A DNA stretch of 64,000 bases, taken from positions 17,081,501-17,145,500 of the forward strand of contig CP136896.1 of assembly GCA_034359265.1 (NCBI GenBank), read 5' to 3'. The notes under the pieces were generated by a model that saw only the letters and a list, made by a program, of their open reading frames with translations, did not search any database and was not told where the DNA came from. Positions 45,133 through 55,570 of this stretch are shown here, piece after piece; the first letter of the stretch is position 1; each line of letters opens with the position of its first letter. Position numbers and translations under genes: made by a program. The stretch is from Canna indica (Eukaryota > Streptophyta > Magnoliopsida > Zingiberales > Cannaceae).

Positions 45133-45300
45133 TTACACTCCTCGGCGAGCTCGGCTTGAACCCCCCGAGTGCAATCTTTGGCTATCACGCCACTACTTCC
45201 GGCCTCAAAGTCCTTACATGACGCCTCGTGCGCAGTTCTGACTTATGATCCTCGACGAGCTCGGCCAGAACCCTCGAAATCGGTGTTTGGTTGTCATGCC
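45133..45300 (+). repeat. ~109-bp tandem array, second part
   Basis: About one and a half units (CTCCTCGGCGAGCTCGGCTT, CACGCCACTACTTCCGGCC) continue the array broken at 41656. They lead into the 3' region that ends in the antisense frame. Confidence 0.8.
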
Positions 45301-45609
45301 ACTACTACCAACATTAAAGTCCTTATCCAACCCACACCCTCGGGGGCTCGAAACCCTCTTATCACCATACAACTTGGAGATAAGCCTAGTTCAAATGAGG
45401 CTACCTTGGACACTCCAACCAAAGGATCCCCCTGAAACAAATGTCTTCAAAGGGAAAAGCCAAACAATACCGAACAACCAATTCAGAAATATACAGAATA
45501 CAAATTCCAAAGTGAGCCCACGAAAGTGCTAATAGTTAAAAGGCCCCTAGGGCAATAATTTGTTACAAACCGAAGTAAAATGACCCTCATACGGGTGAAT
45601 TTGATAAAA

Positions 45610-46044
45610 CTACTCGGTACCAATTGATAGAACATGAACCATGTTCTCCGAAGCAGCACTCACAAGCAAATCCTCCTCAGGATGGGTAGAAGTCTCCTCC
45701 TCAAGTATTGAAACCACAAACATATTGTCATTCACTTCCTTGGAAGGGTCGACCTCTAAAAACACAATGTCGGGAGCTAGAAGCCAAGCTTGCTCGATGG
45801 CTTTAAAGAAACCTACATCATACACCTTGACAACAACACTGTTGAAGTCACGCACATCGGCCTCGAGCCTTTGGACATCAGATCGCCATTTGTCCCCCTC
45901 AGACCGCAGTTGCGCTTTTATCACCTCAAATTTGAATAGTAATCGCGCTATGACTACCTCAGTTTCAGCCTGCAAATGGGAATTCTCTGCTATAGCCATA
46001 GCCAGGTCTTGATGAAGCTTAGGCTCATGTAACTTCTCGATCAA
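45610..46044 (-). pseudogene. Antisense ORF of the Tat-like element, C-terminal part
   Basis: The open 144-residue stretch is a coiled coil (LHQDLAMAIAENSHLQAETE, EVIKAQLRSEGDKWRSDVQR) followed by VVVKVYDVGFFKAIEQAWLL and an acidic end. It lies on the strand opposite to gag-protease and is homologous to 6160-6600. It is separated from its N-terminal half (48767-49917) by the LTR inserted at 46085. Confidence 0.7.
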
Positions 46045-46084
46045 ACGGAAAAAAATTGGACTAAAAGGACTCCCATAGATTTAC

Positions 46085-48655
46085 TGTAATATCCTAGATA
46101 TTAATTTTAGTTTTCCATCTATGTTTGTATTTGTCAGCCTAGCGGGCTAGTCCGAGGTCGAGCCAAGTCGACTCATGGTCCGGTGTGAGCTTGCGAGCTC
46201 GGGTGAGTTGAATTATGATTTATAATTATATAGCTAATTAATTTAATTAAGTTGCATGTGTTTGTTACTTGTATTTATTTTTGGGTTTAGATTGGATTAA
46301 TTAAGCTTAGCCGGGTTAGCAAGTTTGGATTTGGCTCGAGGCGGATGCGGATTTGCTAGGAGGGTTAGTGGATTTAGGTTTAAGAAGGAGTGTATAGAAA
46401 CCCCCCCCCTTTGGTGTGCGGCTTCCCATTGGAGCCGCACAAGATTCTTGAAGGGCGGGGCCAGCCGTCCCTCCCCTTCCTCTCTTGGAGCCGCCAAGCC
46501 CAGCCACCGCCTGAGCCGAGCCCCTTTCCCTCTCCTTCCCCTTTTCTTTCCCCTCTCTTGGAAGCCAAGCCTTCTTGAAGTCGACGCCTCTTCTTCCTCT
46601 TCTTGGAGCCGGCAACTTGAGCCGGATTCAAAGGCCGTCGATCGAAATTTCTCCTCTAAATTTCCTTCCTATTTAGGTGAGTGGTTTTACCCTACCTTCT
46701 CGGGTTTTTTACGAATTCTTGAAGCCTTTCTTGAAGGCAAAGATGTTTGATTTATTTTCCATTGATCTCTCGAGTTTTCACCGTTCTTTTTGATTGTCAG
46801 GTTGGAGGAGGCCCTAAACTCTCCCCTACGGGGTTCGACAGCCCTAGGATGACCTAGGGGTGCTCGGCCAAGGTGGAGACGAGGGTGCCCTCAAGGTGTT
46901 CGGTGAAATGCCTAAGTAAAAGTTTTTGGTGTTATTGAGATCCGTGCCTTAAATTGCTTATTAAATTGAGTTCCTACATGTTCAAGCATGCCTTGTAATT
47001 AATCTGAGATTTTTTGGATATAAATCATGTTTATAAAAATTAAGATCTTGAAATTGATACCATGAGGGTTCTTGATCATGATGTGTGTTCATGTTTATGG
47101 TATTGTTGGTGTTTGTTAGTCTTGTTTTAATAAGCATGAAATTTGAAGAATTTATCTCAAGATTAGTGTTCTGTATTAATGATAATTAAGGACCTAATTT
47201 TTATTAATTTCGGATTTATTTTCATGCTATGTTAAAAAACTTAATGTTGTTGGAATTTCATGCTGAGATGATGAATCTGTACTATTTTTAAAATACTTGC
47301 TGTGGTGTATGTATTTCTCTAAATATAGTCATGTAACCTATCATTTCGACCAGAAAATATAGTTTGGAAACATAGGATACACTCTGGAGATCAAATTCGG
47401 GTTAAATACATCAGTTTCGAGTATAAAAGCAAGCTAAACAAAACTCTAATCTTGGTGATCTAAATTTTAATTGCATAATTAAAATAGGGCAAAGGATCAG
47501 CATAACCTGTTATGAACCAATAAGTAAAGTTTATGCATGAAATAAAATCTCACGGGTTATGACATTACGGGTCTAGGAGTTGGGGTCGGGTATTGGAGTG
47601 TTGAGATATTTTCCAATAAGGACACCCCTAAGACACCGAACGAGAGACTTGACTTAGGTCGTGTTGCGTCATATCTTTATGAATGGCGGAGAGGCTCATT
47701 GAGGAGCCAAATTGCGGGCTAGGCCCGAGAGATTGGATGATTAATTTCCAATATGTGGAACAAGTTTGGTTAAGCAAATCTCGATTGTTTTGGTTTGGCC
47801 TCGTGGGATAAGTTCGGAGGGTCTACCCGATTATTCCTGTGATATCCTAAGGGGTAAGTTCGAAGGGCCTACCCGATTATCCCTGTGATATCTTAAAGGG
47901 GCAAGTTCGGATGGGCGAATCACGATTGTCCATTCGCATCTCGTGGAGCAAGTTCGGAGGGCCTTCCCGATTGCTCCCGAGTTTCTCTATACTAGGATAA
48001 GTTCGGAGGGCCTTCCCGATTATCCTAGTATGTGTTGTTGTCTTAGGGCATGGTAGGCTTATGCCTGTTAATCTTCACCGTTTGGGTGTTAGCTTCTTTC
48101 GGGCAGGTGGTGGCCAGATGGCCTATTAGCTGGTCATTTCCTTGTCACCCTTTCCTGCTTGAGTCAGGAGTTTTGCTTTATACATTATATTTGTGTTGAT
48201 TTTTCATGGGCGTTGGTAGAACTGCTCACTGAGTTCATTGAACTCACTCGTTGTCATTGTTTTGTTTTGTAGAGCTTGACTAGTGAGGTGGGTTGGAGCA
48301 CTTGGCGTGGCTGGAGGGCAGAGTAGCTACATTGATCTCATAGCAGTCCTAGTTAGGGGTTGTAGTCGAGTCTGTTGTAGTTTGTCATGCACTGTGTTTT
48401 GGCATTTCGGAGTTGTAGTCCCTTGGGGATGTTTATATCATTTATTTCATATTTCATTATTGGTGGTCTATTGGACTTGATTTATTATTTTCGCACTTTG
48501 TACTTTTGTTAAACTTACTTATAATGAATTTTGTATGGTTTTCCTTTTGAAATAAAACGTGTTTATTCTTTCCGCTATATTTTATTGTTGAGTTGACATG
48601 TGCATGGTTTAGGCTGCGGGATATATGTGCGTATACCCTGGCCAGTCACGTGCCC
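46085..48655 (+). repeat. Tekay-like LTR inserted into the antisense ORF, right end truncated
   Basis: Starts TGTAATATCC like the other long LTRs here. It contains the shared stretch GAGTTCATTGAACTCACTCG ... TTTTGTAGAGCTTGACTAGTG and ends GCTGCGGGATATATGTGCG ... GGCCAGTCACGTG. The final 'GGGGCGTGACA' is missing, so the right end has been lost and no target duplication can be shown. No internal domain is present: it is a solo LTR or the remnant of one. Long open frames in its GC-rich part (46325-46750) show no protein signature. Confidence 0.65.
47800..48025 (+). repeat. Short tandem repeats in the LTR
   Basis: AAGTTCGGAGGGCCTTCCCG and close variants recur five times at intervals of about 50-60 bp, each followed by a 'GATTNTCC' word. 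The repeats are absent from the LTR at 17283. Confidence 0.65.
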
Positions 48656-48766
48656 CTGAGTTGAAGACCCCCGTCGAAGAAGTCACCTGAACATCGGAAC
48701 AAGCGCCACTGCCACCTCCAGAAGGAATAACTAACAAAGGACTTCTCATCATCTCCACTGGCGCAA

Positions 48767-49917
48767 TCATAACCCACCTACTGGAAAATCTGCTGGTTGG
48801 GAACTTGGATCCTCAATGGCGCTTCTGTTTCTTTTGCGGCGCCTCAAGGGGGAACAGGGAGGAGTAGGGGCATCTGAAAATTCCAACTGCTTGCTTGTAT
48901 CTGAAGTAGGAGGTGCTGAAGGCCTTGAGGGCCGAGACTTCATGAACTTAAACAAAGTCTTCATCGAGGGATTGCTCTCCGAGTCATCCCTCCTCATCGT
49001 CACTCACCGAGTGTGAGCACTAGGAGTTTTCCACAACAAAGACATTCTCTCTACACAAAACAAAGGGGGAACAAGTGAATAATTTTCAGACAAAGAAAAG
49101 ACATTGAACGCATCACACCACAAACCCTACTTATGTACTCCACAACCAAGGACTCATCGTGACTTCTGTTAAAAATCTCTTGAGGAGCAAGAGGAATAGG
49201 CAAACAATTCTTTTCTAAAAATTCAATTAAAACTTCATCCTCGGGCGGATACTTCCCTCTTCAAAATCCTGAACATAGTAGGGATCCGGTCTCCAGGACA
49301 AGGGAAACTTCTCTACATAGTTTGGAGGCTTAAACCAAAGGGGCCAAACCCCCTCTCGTGATCGGACCATGAAAAGCTGGTCTTGAACCTTTTGTATGAA
49401 CTCTTGAACAAAGCAAAAAGCTTCCTCCACGGACAACATTGAAAAATACCCACAGTCCTTTCTGGGCACCCTTCGCTTAGAGGAAAGAAAAGAATACATA
49501 AAGGTTTGGCTTGATCCTAAGGCACTCCATCACAATCTCAAAGCACCGAACGAAAGCCCAACTATTCAGGTGCAATTGTGTGGGAGCCACGTTAACCAGA
49601 TTCAGCACAACATGCTCAAACTCGGTAAAGAGTAGCCGAATCTCCAACTCCTCTAAGAGGGTCCGGTATATAAAAATGAATTCTGAATTAGTATTACAAC
49701 ACACCCGGTCCGGAAAGAGGCTTGGATGACATTCGTAGTCCCCCTCGTTGCCTTCATGAGCAATGGATACGTTCTCCTGGAGGGATAGAATTCTGTCAAG
49801 ATCGGTTAACACCGAACCACTTAACTTCACATCCTCCTGGACCTAGGAGTAGGGATCTAGATCCTTCACCGGTGTCCCAATTTTTGATTTTACTATGACA
49901 CCTTTTCTCGCCATCGT
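48767..49917 (-). pseudogene. Antisense ORF of the Tat-like element, N-terminal half
   Basis: The start at 49914 reads MARKGVIVKSKIGTPVKDLD, then a stop. Next come EDVKLSGSVLTDLDRILSLQ, YECHPSLFPD and VVLNLVNVAPTQLHLNSWAF followed by VRCFEIVMECLRIKPNLYVF. In the next frame are FFSFLSSKRRV and VWPLWFKPPNYVEKFPLSW, and at 48767-49003 a Ser/Pro/Arg-rich segment. The 'NSWAFVRCFEI...' phrase is the hallmark of the conserved domain (Transposase_28-like in plant annotations) found in antisense frames of Tat-type elements. Frameshifts and a stop near the start disable it. Confidence 0.7.
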
Positions 49918-50914
49918 AGAAACCCTAGAATGGGAATGAGTCAGTTTGAACCTACAAACCTAAGACATGACTCACAAGAACAATGGAGAACTCACCTAAA
50001 GAAGAAACAGAGGTGGCGACAGTCGAAGAAAATTCCCAAAGCACCGAGTCGAGGGAAAAGCTAGACTTTGGAGACAAGAAAATAAAAGGCTTTATAGGCG
50101 GTATAATAGGCGAAGAACTCCCTTTCATCGGACCATCAACAATCTTGCCAGAGACAAATCTAAACCGTTCAAACAAAAGCAGCGGCTTCCTAGGAAATAA
50201 CGGAGAATGTGTGAAGCTCATTTTCCGCCATGATCACCTCTTCAACCAAAGGAGTGAAGAGCCAATTGGGAAGCGCCACGAAGAAAGAGAAGGTTCTATG
50301 ATAGAAAGCTGCCATACGAGGCGCAAAAGTCGAAGAGGCATGGGAACAAACACGGTAAAAATACGCCAACTTGACTCACCTTAGGACAAGACCGAAAACT
50401 GCTTTAGCTTCCACAACCCGTCCTTTCAGTCTGGCCTCTATGACCTTCCACTCGCTCTGAGCTGTAGCTGACTTGAGCAGCCACCTACGTACTCGGCCTC
50501 TACCCCAAGTTTTGCCTTTATAGCCTATTGCTCCGACTCAATCCCCACCACTACTCCAAGCTCGGCCTCCTTGGTTGTTTCCTCCAGCTCGGCCCCTGCA
50601 GTTATCTACCTCGATGTGACATCCTTGGTCACCTGCTCTAGCTGTCACGACCATTTGTCCCAGGTTGGTCCCCGCAACCAGACCTTTTATACACTTCAAC
50701 ATAGCTCCCATGGCCACCTGCTCCAATTCAAACTTAGCTTTGGGAGCCACCTGCTTAACCTCTACGATCAAACGCTTCAAAGTGATATCTAGCTTGGCCT
50801 CCCTGGCCAATGCAGCTCGGAAGAGTGTTTTGGAGAATTTCTCAAAGATGTCAAACAGACAGAAGACCAAACTAAGAGCTCAACTAAAGCAAGCCAATCC
50901 TGAGAGAAATAAAT
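49918..50914. other. 3' region of the Tat-like element
   Basis: No clear gene. A minus-strand stretch (50538-50870) reads as a coil-like sequence (RLIVEVKQVAPKAKFELEQV), perhaps another relic of the antisense frame. A plus-strand frame at 49983-50384 has no recognisable signature. In intact Tat-type elements this stretch would be the promoter and leader of the antisense frame. Confidence 0.35.
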
Positions 50915-51058
50915 GCGGTCGGCTATTAACTGACCGGTCCTAGGTTCGAATCCTACTTGGGGAGGATTGATTCATTCTTAATTAAAGAATGAAGAGAGAG
51001 TTATCAGTATTTATCAAATCTGTTCATTTCTAATGGAATGCTATTGGATCAAACTCGG
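50915..51058 (+). pseudogene. trnN-GUU: Plastid trnN-GUU 3' half and spacer (NUPT)
   Basis: 50915-50964 matches the last ~50 nt of plastid tRNA-Asn as I recall it: anticodon stem GGTCGGC/..TGACCGG, T-arm AGGTTCGAATCCTA and acceptor CTTGGGGAG. The anticodon GTT has become ATT (50925-50927). The 5' acceptor strand and D arm are missing. The following ~95 bp (GATTGATTCATTCTTAATTA...) look like the plastid spacer beyond trnN, with lower certainty. It lies against the 3' LTR (51064) and cannot make a tRNA. Confidence 0.7.
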
Positions 51059-51063
51059 GGTTG

Positions 51064-51424
51064 TGGACTGGACGAGAACTATTGGGCCCGGTCAGGTTAG
51101 ACCCAACAATGCCCATCATCCATTTTGAATCGGACCACGCGACTTCATCTAGGGGACTCCGCCCAACTACACCCCTGAGTTAGACCCGAGCCAGACTAAG
51201 CGGCTTTGCCCAGGGACCCCACCTGGCTATACATGGATACATGCATCCTACCTTATCAGGAGAGATATGACATTACAAGCCCGTCATCTTCAGGATCGAC
51301 CTCGACCCCTTCTAGGCAATATCACCGCGAGATTTCCGAACGACGTCATCACTTCCACCTGCAATAAGTATAGACACGACACACCGAACCAGACTGAAAG
51401 GCTCCCAACTCTCAAGCAGGAACA
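51064..51424 (+). repeat. 3' LTR of the Tat-like element, internally deleted
   Basis: Starts TGGACTGGACGAGAAC and matches the 5' LTR, but lacks about 120 bp between ATAGACACGACACACCG and AACCAGACTGAAAGG. It ends GCAGGAACA, followed by the AGAGC target duplication. Confidence 0.85.
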
Positions 51425-51596
51425 AGAGCAAATGGTCCTTTTATGGTACTATGAAGAATTGGTGACAATGCTTATGACTATGGTGTTTTGATAACCTTTA
51501 ATGTGACAGATCTTTCTCCTTACATCGAAGACGATCTTGATCGAGACTCGAGGACGAATCTTCTTTAATCGGGTGAGTTCATGCGGATGAAGGAAG

Positions 51597-51600
<4 letters not shown>
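51425..51600 (+). pseudogene. 3' end of the older gypsy polyprotein
   Basis: The reading gives NGPFMVL, a stop, RIGDNAYDYGVLITFNVTDL, then SPYIEDDLDRDSRTNLL and a stop. This is the C-terminal end of a Ty3/gypsy integrase (GDNAY...TFNVADLSPY family), followed by the usual GAGGACGAAT leader to the 3' LTR. It continues the element of 35560-37293. The join lacks most of RT, RNase H and integrase. Confidence 0.8.

Positions 51601-51601
<1 letters not shown>

Positions 51602-51630
<29 letters not shown>
51602..51630. repeat. (AT)n microsatellite
   Basis: About 14 uninterrupted AT units at the left edge of the Helitron. They blur its exact 5' end. Confidence 0.95.
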
Positions 51631-51702
51631 CTAAAAGCAGGATGCAAATAAGCCACGTGGTACTTTCAGAAGCCATGTTTGCTGACATGGGAAATTATGG
51701 AA

Positions 51703-51890
51703 TTTTGACAAATTTCTCTTTTTTTAGTTTTCTCTTTCCCTCTCCTCTCTCTAATTAATTTGCAGCACTATCTCTATTATTCCCATCTTCTCTCAATTTT
51801 GACAAATTTCTCTTTTTTTCGTTTTCTCTTTCCCTCTCTTCTCTCTAATTAATTTACAGCATTATTTCAATTATTCCCATCTTCTCTCTC
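51703..51890 (+). repeat. Tandem duplication, 2 x 94 bp, in the Helitron
   Basis: TTTTGACAAATTTCTCTTTT starts at 51703 and again at 51797. Both units run through CT-rich sequence and TAATTAATTT to CCCATCTTCTCTC. Confidence 0.85.
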
Positions 51891-51949
51891 GACAGTTACA
51901 TTTCTCTATCCATCAGTTCAGAATTGGCGTTATTGCACGTTGTGGTCAT

Positions 51950-52380
51950 TCTCCTTGCTCGGAATACGAAGAGGCCACACCATTGAAGAGGAGAGGAGAA
52001 TTTGGGAAGTCTTCTTCCGTGGTGAAAAGCCCCGCCGATGAGACTTCTACAAAGGCAAGCTCCTCTCCCTCCACCTCCCATCGCGGCTGCAAATGGTCAA
52101 GCAGCTTCTCTGCGAGCCCCCCAACCTCCTCCACTGAGCACTACAGAGTCGTCGCCTCAACCCCTTACGATTCTTGCAACGCCTCGCCCGCCCCTTCCCT
52201 CTACGTAAGCGGCGAGCTCAGCACAGAGGACTACTTCCACGACCGTTTGCAGGAGCGATGAGTTCGAAGAGGACGAGGCAGAGGATGAGGACCAGACAGA
52301 CTCGATTGGGAAGTCTACGGCTTATCGGCAGAGCGTGGAGGACTAGAAGGACCGATCGAATGTAGGGGCTGAGGAGGTAG
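51950..52380 (+). other. GC-rich segment in the Helitron, probable captured exon
   Basis: Unlike its AT-rich setting this stretch is GC-rich. It can be read as a Pro/Ser-rich segment running into an acidic one (DEFEEDEAEDEDQTDSIG) across one stop. It may be a captured exon of an unidentified gene. I could not recognise the protein on either strand. Confidence 0.35.
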
Positions 52381-52433
52381 AGTCCTGGAATCCCATGTAT
52401 TTGATGAATCTTCTTTGAAACAGAGCGCTTGGG

Positions 52434-52953
52434 TCAGGTCTTTCCAACCTGAAGAACTTTGCAGAGGCGAGCTCTGCCGGAGAACGCATAATGGAAGTGA
52501 TCAGGTGAGTACCAAAGATTGATAACGAGAACATAGAGGGCCAAGTGTTAGATAGCGTCTGCGGGGACGTCGAATTCAGGATGGTGCAATTTGCTTATCC
52601 ATCGCATCCGAAGAACATCATACCGAGAGGCTTCAATCTGAAACTAGCTGGTTGGCGGTAGAGGCTACGGGAAGTCGACAGTGATTGCTTTATTGGAGCG
52701 ATTCTACGACCCACTTGAGGGAGACGTTTTGCTTGATGGGGTACACACCAGGAGGCTAAAACTAAAGTGGTTGAGATCGCAGATGCGGTTGGTGAGCCAT
52801 GAACCTATTTTGTTCGCCTCTCTTTGCCACATCAAAGAGAACATGCTCTTTGGGAAGGAAGACACAACCATAGAGGAGGTATTGGCGGCGGCCAAAGCAG
52901 CAAATGCTCGCCACTTCATCTCTGAACTTCCTCAAGGATACGATACTAAGGTT
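52434..52953 (+). pseudogene. ABCB-type (P-glycoprotein) ABC transporter fragment
   Basis: The fragment reads SGLSNLKNFAEASSAGERIM, a TGA, VPKIDNENIEGQVLDSVCGD and VEFRMVQFAYPSHPKNIIP. After a short deletion with frameshift come the Walker A region [20 protein letters not shown], then [27 protein letters not shown] (Q-loop with His for Gln) and [20 protein letters not shown], ending at QGYDTKV. It covers the linker and first half of a nucleotide-binding domain. The signature and Walker B motifs are absent because the fragment stops there. In the intact family the protein is a plasma-membrane exporter (for example of auxin). Here it is a Helitron passenger. Confidence 0.88.
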
Positions 52954-53079
52954 ATCAAATTCGAAATTACAACCTCTTTTATTCCGATCACTTTTCTTTT
53001 TCCTAATTATTTGATAGACGTACTCAAAGTTGCCAAGTTGCAATATTTGAAAACTAAAGAAATTGAAGTTTAAAATAAT

Positions 53080-55570
53080 TTAAAATTCTTATTCTATATT
53101 CTCAATTTGTTAACAATTTGTTATTACTTGAAGACTAAGCAAAATGGGTAGATCCGCAACACTGAAATTTTTGGAAAAGATGGAAGAGCTTTAAGTGGAA
53201 GGTTTCCAATAGATGTGTATTTGAGGAAGGTTGAAAATTCATTTTTGCTCGGTTCAATGTTGATCTGTGGAAGGTATCTTGCTATTTTTTAATTACATTC
53301 TGAAATATTTTGGCAGTTGTTTTTTGAAATGATGAAATGTGTGTGAAAGTGTTAACATTGTAGTTTCCTTCGTATATATAAGAATGTTAAATAAGAATGT
53401 CAGACCATGTTTCTAATGTATAATTATGGAAGTAATTTCTAATGAGCAAATGAAATCCTATCATTTTTTCTTCTTCTTGGCCTGCAGCACTGTACCTGAT
53501 CAAGGTACACATAAATGTTCAAATATCTTGCCAAAAGGGATCTGATTACGATTTGATTTTGGTGATTCACACCAAGTATGTCTATACACTATATAATAAA
53601 AAAAAAATTGATTCATACTTCTTACCGAAGGGAAATATTCCATATTATGCTAATTGCTCATTTTTATTCTTCTAAAATTAGGATCTTCCGTCTATGTACT
53701 TGAAAGGTGGTCACAATAATTCCCATGGGTCGTCCACTACTACATGTTGGAGAAGCAAACCCAACATATGAGATCTACAACTCTTTATTGCTTTAGATGA
53801 ACATGGTAATCTTTTCAATTAACATTATCTTCTTTAATTATAATCTATAAATAAAAAGTCTCTAGGATATTGATTTACGCTGGGCTTGGCATTGCCAAAG
53901 AGCATTCACCAAATGCATTTTAGCGAAAAGTGCAATAGTTGTAAGAAATTGAGTTTTTGATAAAGATTTTTATGGAACCAAGTTTGATCCCTTTGTTGAA
54001 TATTAAATTGCATTTTAAAACAATTTTTCTTCATAAAGTTCTTTTCAGGCCTACATCACTTTGCCAAAGCAACGCCGAACCCAAGCTTCATACCAACAAA
54101 CTTATATATAACTTAGCATTCTAGATTCTTACTTGTTCATTTTCCAACTCCTATAATTTTGTCTTCAGCATTTTTATTTTCTGATACTAGATGTCATTGA
54201 TTGTAGGCATATTAGTTAAATGTATCTCAAAATAGTTGCAGCATATGCATGGTTGAATAAATTTTTTTCTTTGGATTAATATATGATTGTATATCATGTA
54301 TTTATGATTATAATTCAAACATGTGCTTTATGCACATCCATGGCCTTCATAACTCTTTCCTAATCTTGATGTAGAGAATTTAACTTTATGGTTTTTCTTT
54401 GAGAATTTAATCTGTCTTTTAATAGGTTCTGAGTTCCACTTGCATGTAGTCCTTTGTCAAGTGGTGCTAAAGCCTGTCAAATGATTATTATGCTCCAATA
54501 GTCTAATATAAATTTCACATTAAATTCTATTAAAATTTAAGAAGCATTGTTTACGTAATGAAGTCAATTTTTTTCCTTAAAAATATTAGTATTAATTCTA
54601 AATTTATATTTCATTAATATTTTACTCTTTTATAATTATAAATTTTAAATTATATATATATATACTTATTATTTGAACCTACACTTTATGATAATAATTA
54701 TAAATTTACTGAATAATCGTTAAAAATATTTTTTAATGTTAGAATTATTTTTGTAATAGTTTTGTGCTTTTAAAATATCACATTTTATTTTTATTTTTAA
54801 TAAAAATAATATAATTTAGATTTCTTATTTTTTATATTAGTTTTCTTTTAATTGGTATACTATACTTTATATTTGTGTTATATTTTATGTTTATTCTTAT
54901 AAATATTAATATTTTTCAATTATATATATCATATATTTTTATTATATAGTTTTATTTTCTTTCAAATGATTTCGACTTTTATTCAAAAATTTATTAGTAT
55001 TTTAATCTTTTCTTTAAAAAATTGCTCCGAATATATACAAATTAATTTGATTACATCCAATTTAAAATTTTTCACCAATTTAACAAGTATTCTTTTGTAC
55101 TTTTTCGTTATCATCTCCTAAAATTTTGTATTTGTATTTGTTTAATTGGTTATTTAATTAGTAAATCTCTCAATTCAATAAATTGTTAATGTTTAATTTT
55201 CTTTAAATGGTCAATACTTATATCTCGAAAAAAATAATATTTGATTATGAATTATATTATTGTGCATGTGATATAAATTATGAATTTGTTTATTTCTTAA
55301 TTTATTAAATTATTATGAACTTTTGTATTTATTGTTAATGTCTACGTAAAATGTTATTACAATAGTAAAAGATTAGATAAAATTCAGATATAATTATAAA
55401 TTTTTATTTGTAAAATGATTATTTACCTTTATAATTTTTACTGTATTGATTACGAGTGCATGATAGGTTGTGAACATAGTGTGACTTCGTCAATTAATAA
55501 TAATATCATTAACTTTTAACTATAAAAATAATATATTTTATATTTAATTTTTAATAAAATTTTATTTATA
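53080..55570. other. AT-rich interior of the Helitron
   Basis: About 2.5 kb of very AT-rich sequence with stops in all frames, possibly intron or flanking DNA captured with the transporter fragment. Nothing else recognised. Confidence 0.5.

Larger units (their letters stand above)
37294..51424 (+). mobile_element. Complete Tat-like gag-protease LTR retrotransposon with nested insertions
   Basis: The LTRs at 37294-37772 and 51064-51424 both start TGGACTGGAC. Perfect 5-bp target duplications AGAGC flank the whole (37289-37293 and 51425-51429). The order is primer site, gag (with a 784-bp internal duplication), CCHC-like motif, protease, ~109-bp tandem array, antisense frame, 3' LTR. No RT, RNase H or integrase is found. 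A 3.5-kb LTR element (41657-45132) and a 2.6-kb LTR (46085-48655) are inserted later, and a plastid fragment lies next to the 3' LTR. Without the two large inserts the element would be about 8 kb. Confidence 0.88.

Noticed and set aside
46325..46750. 141-residue open frame and overlapping frames on the other strand
   Set aside because: They lie in the GC-rich part of a Tekay-like LTR. No start signal or domain; low-complexity Ser/Pro/Arg composition.
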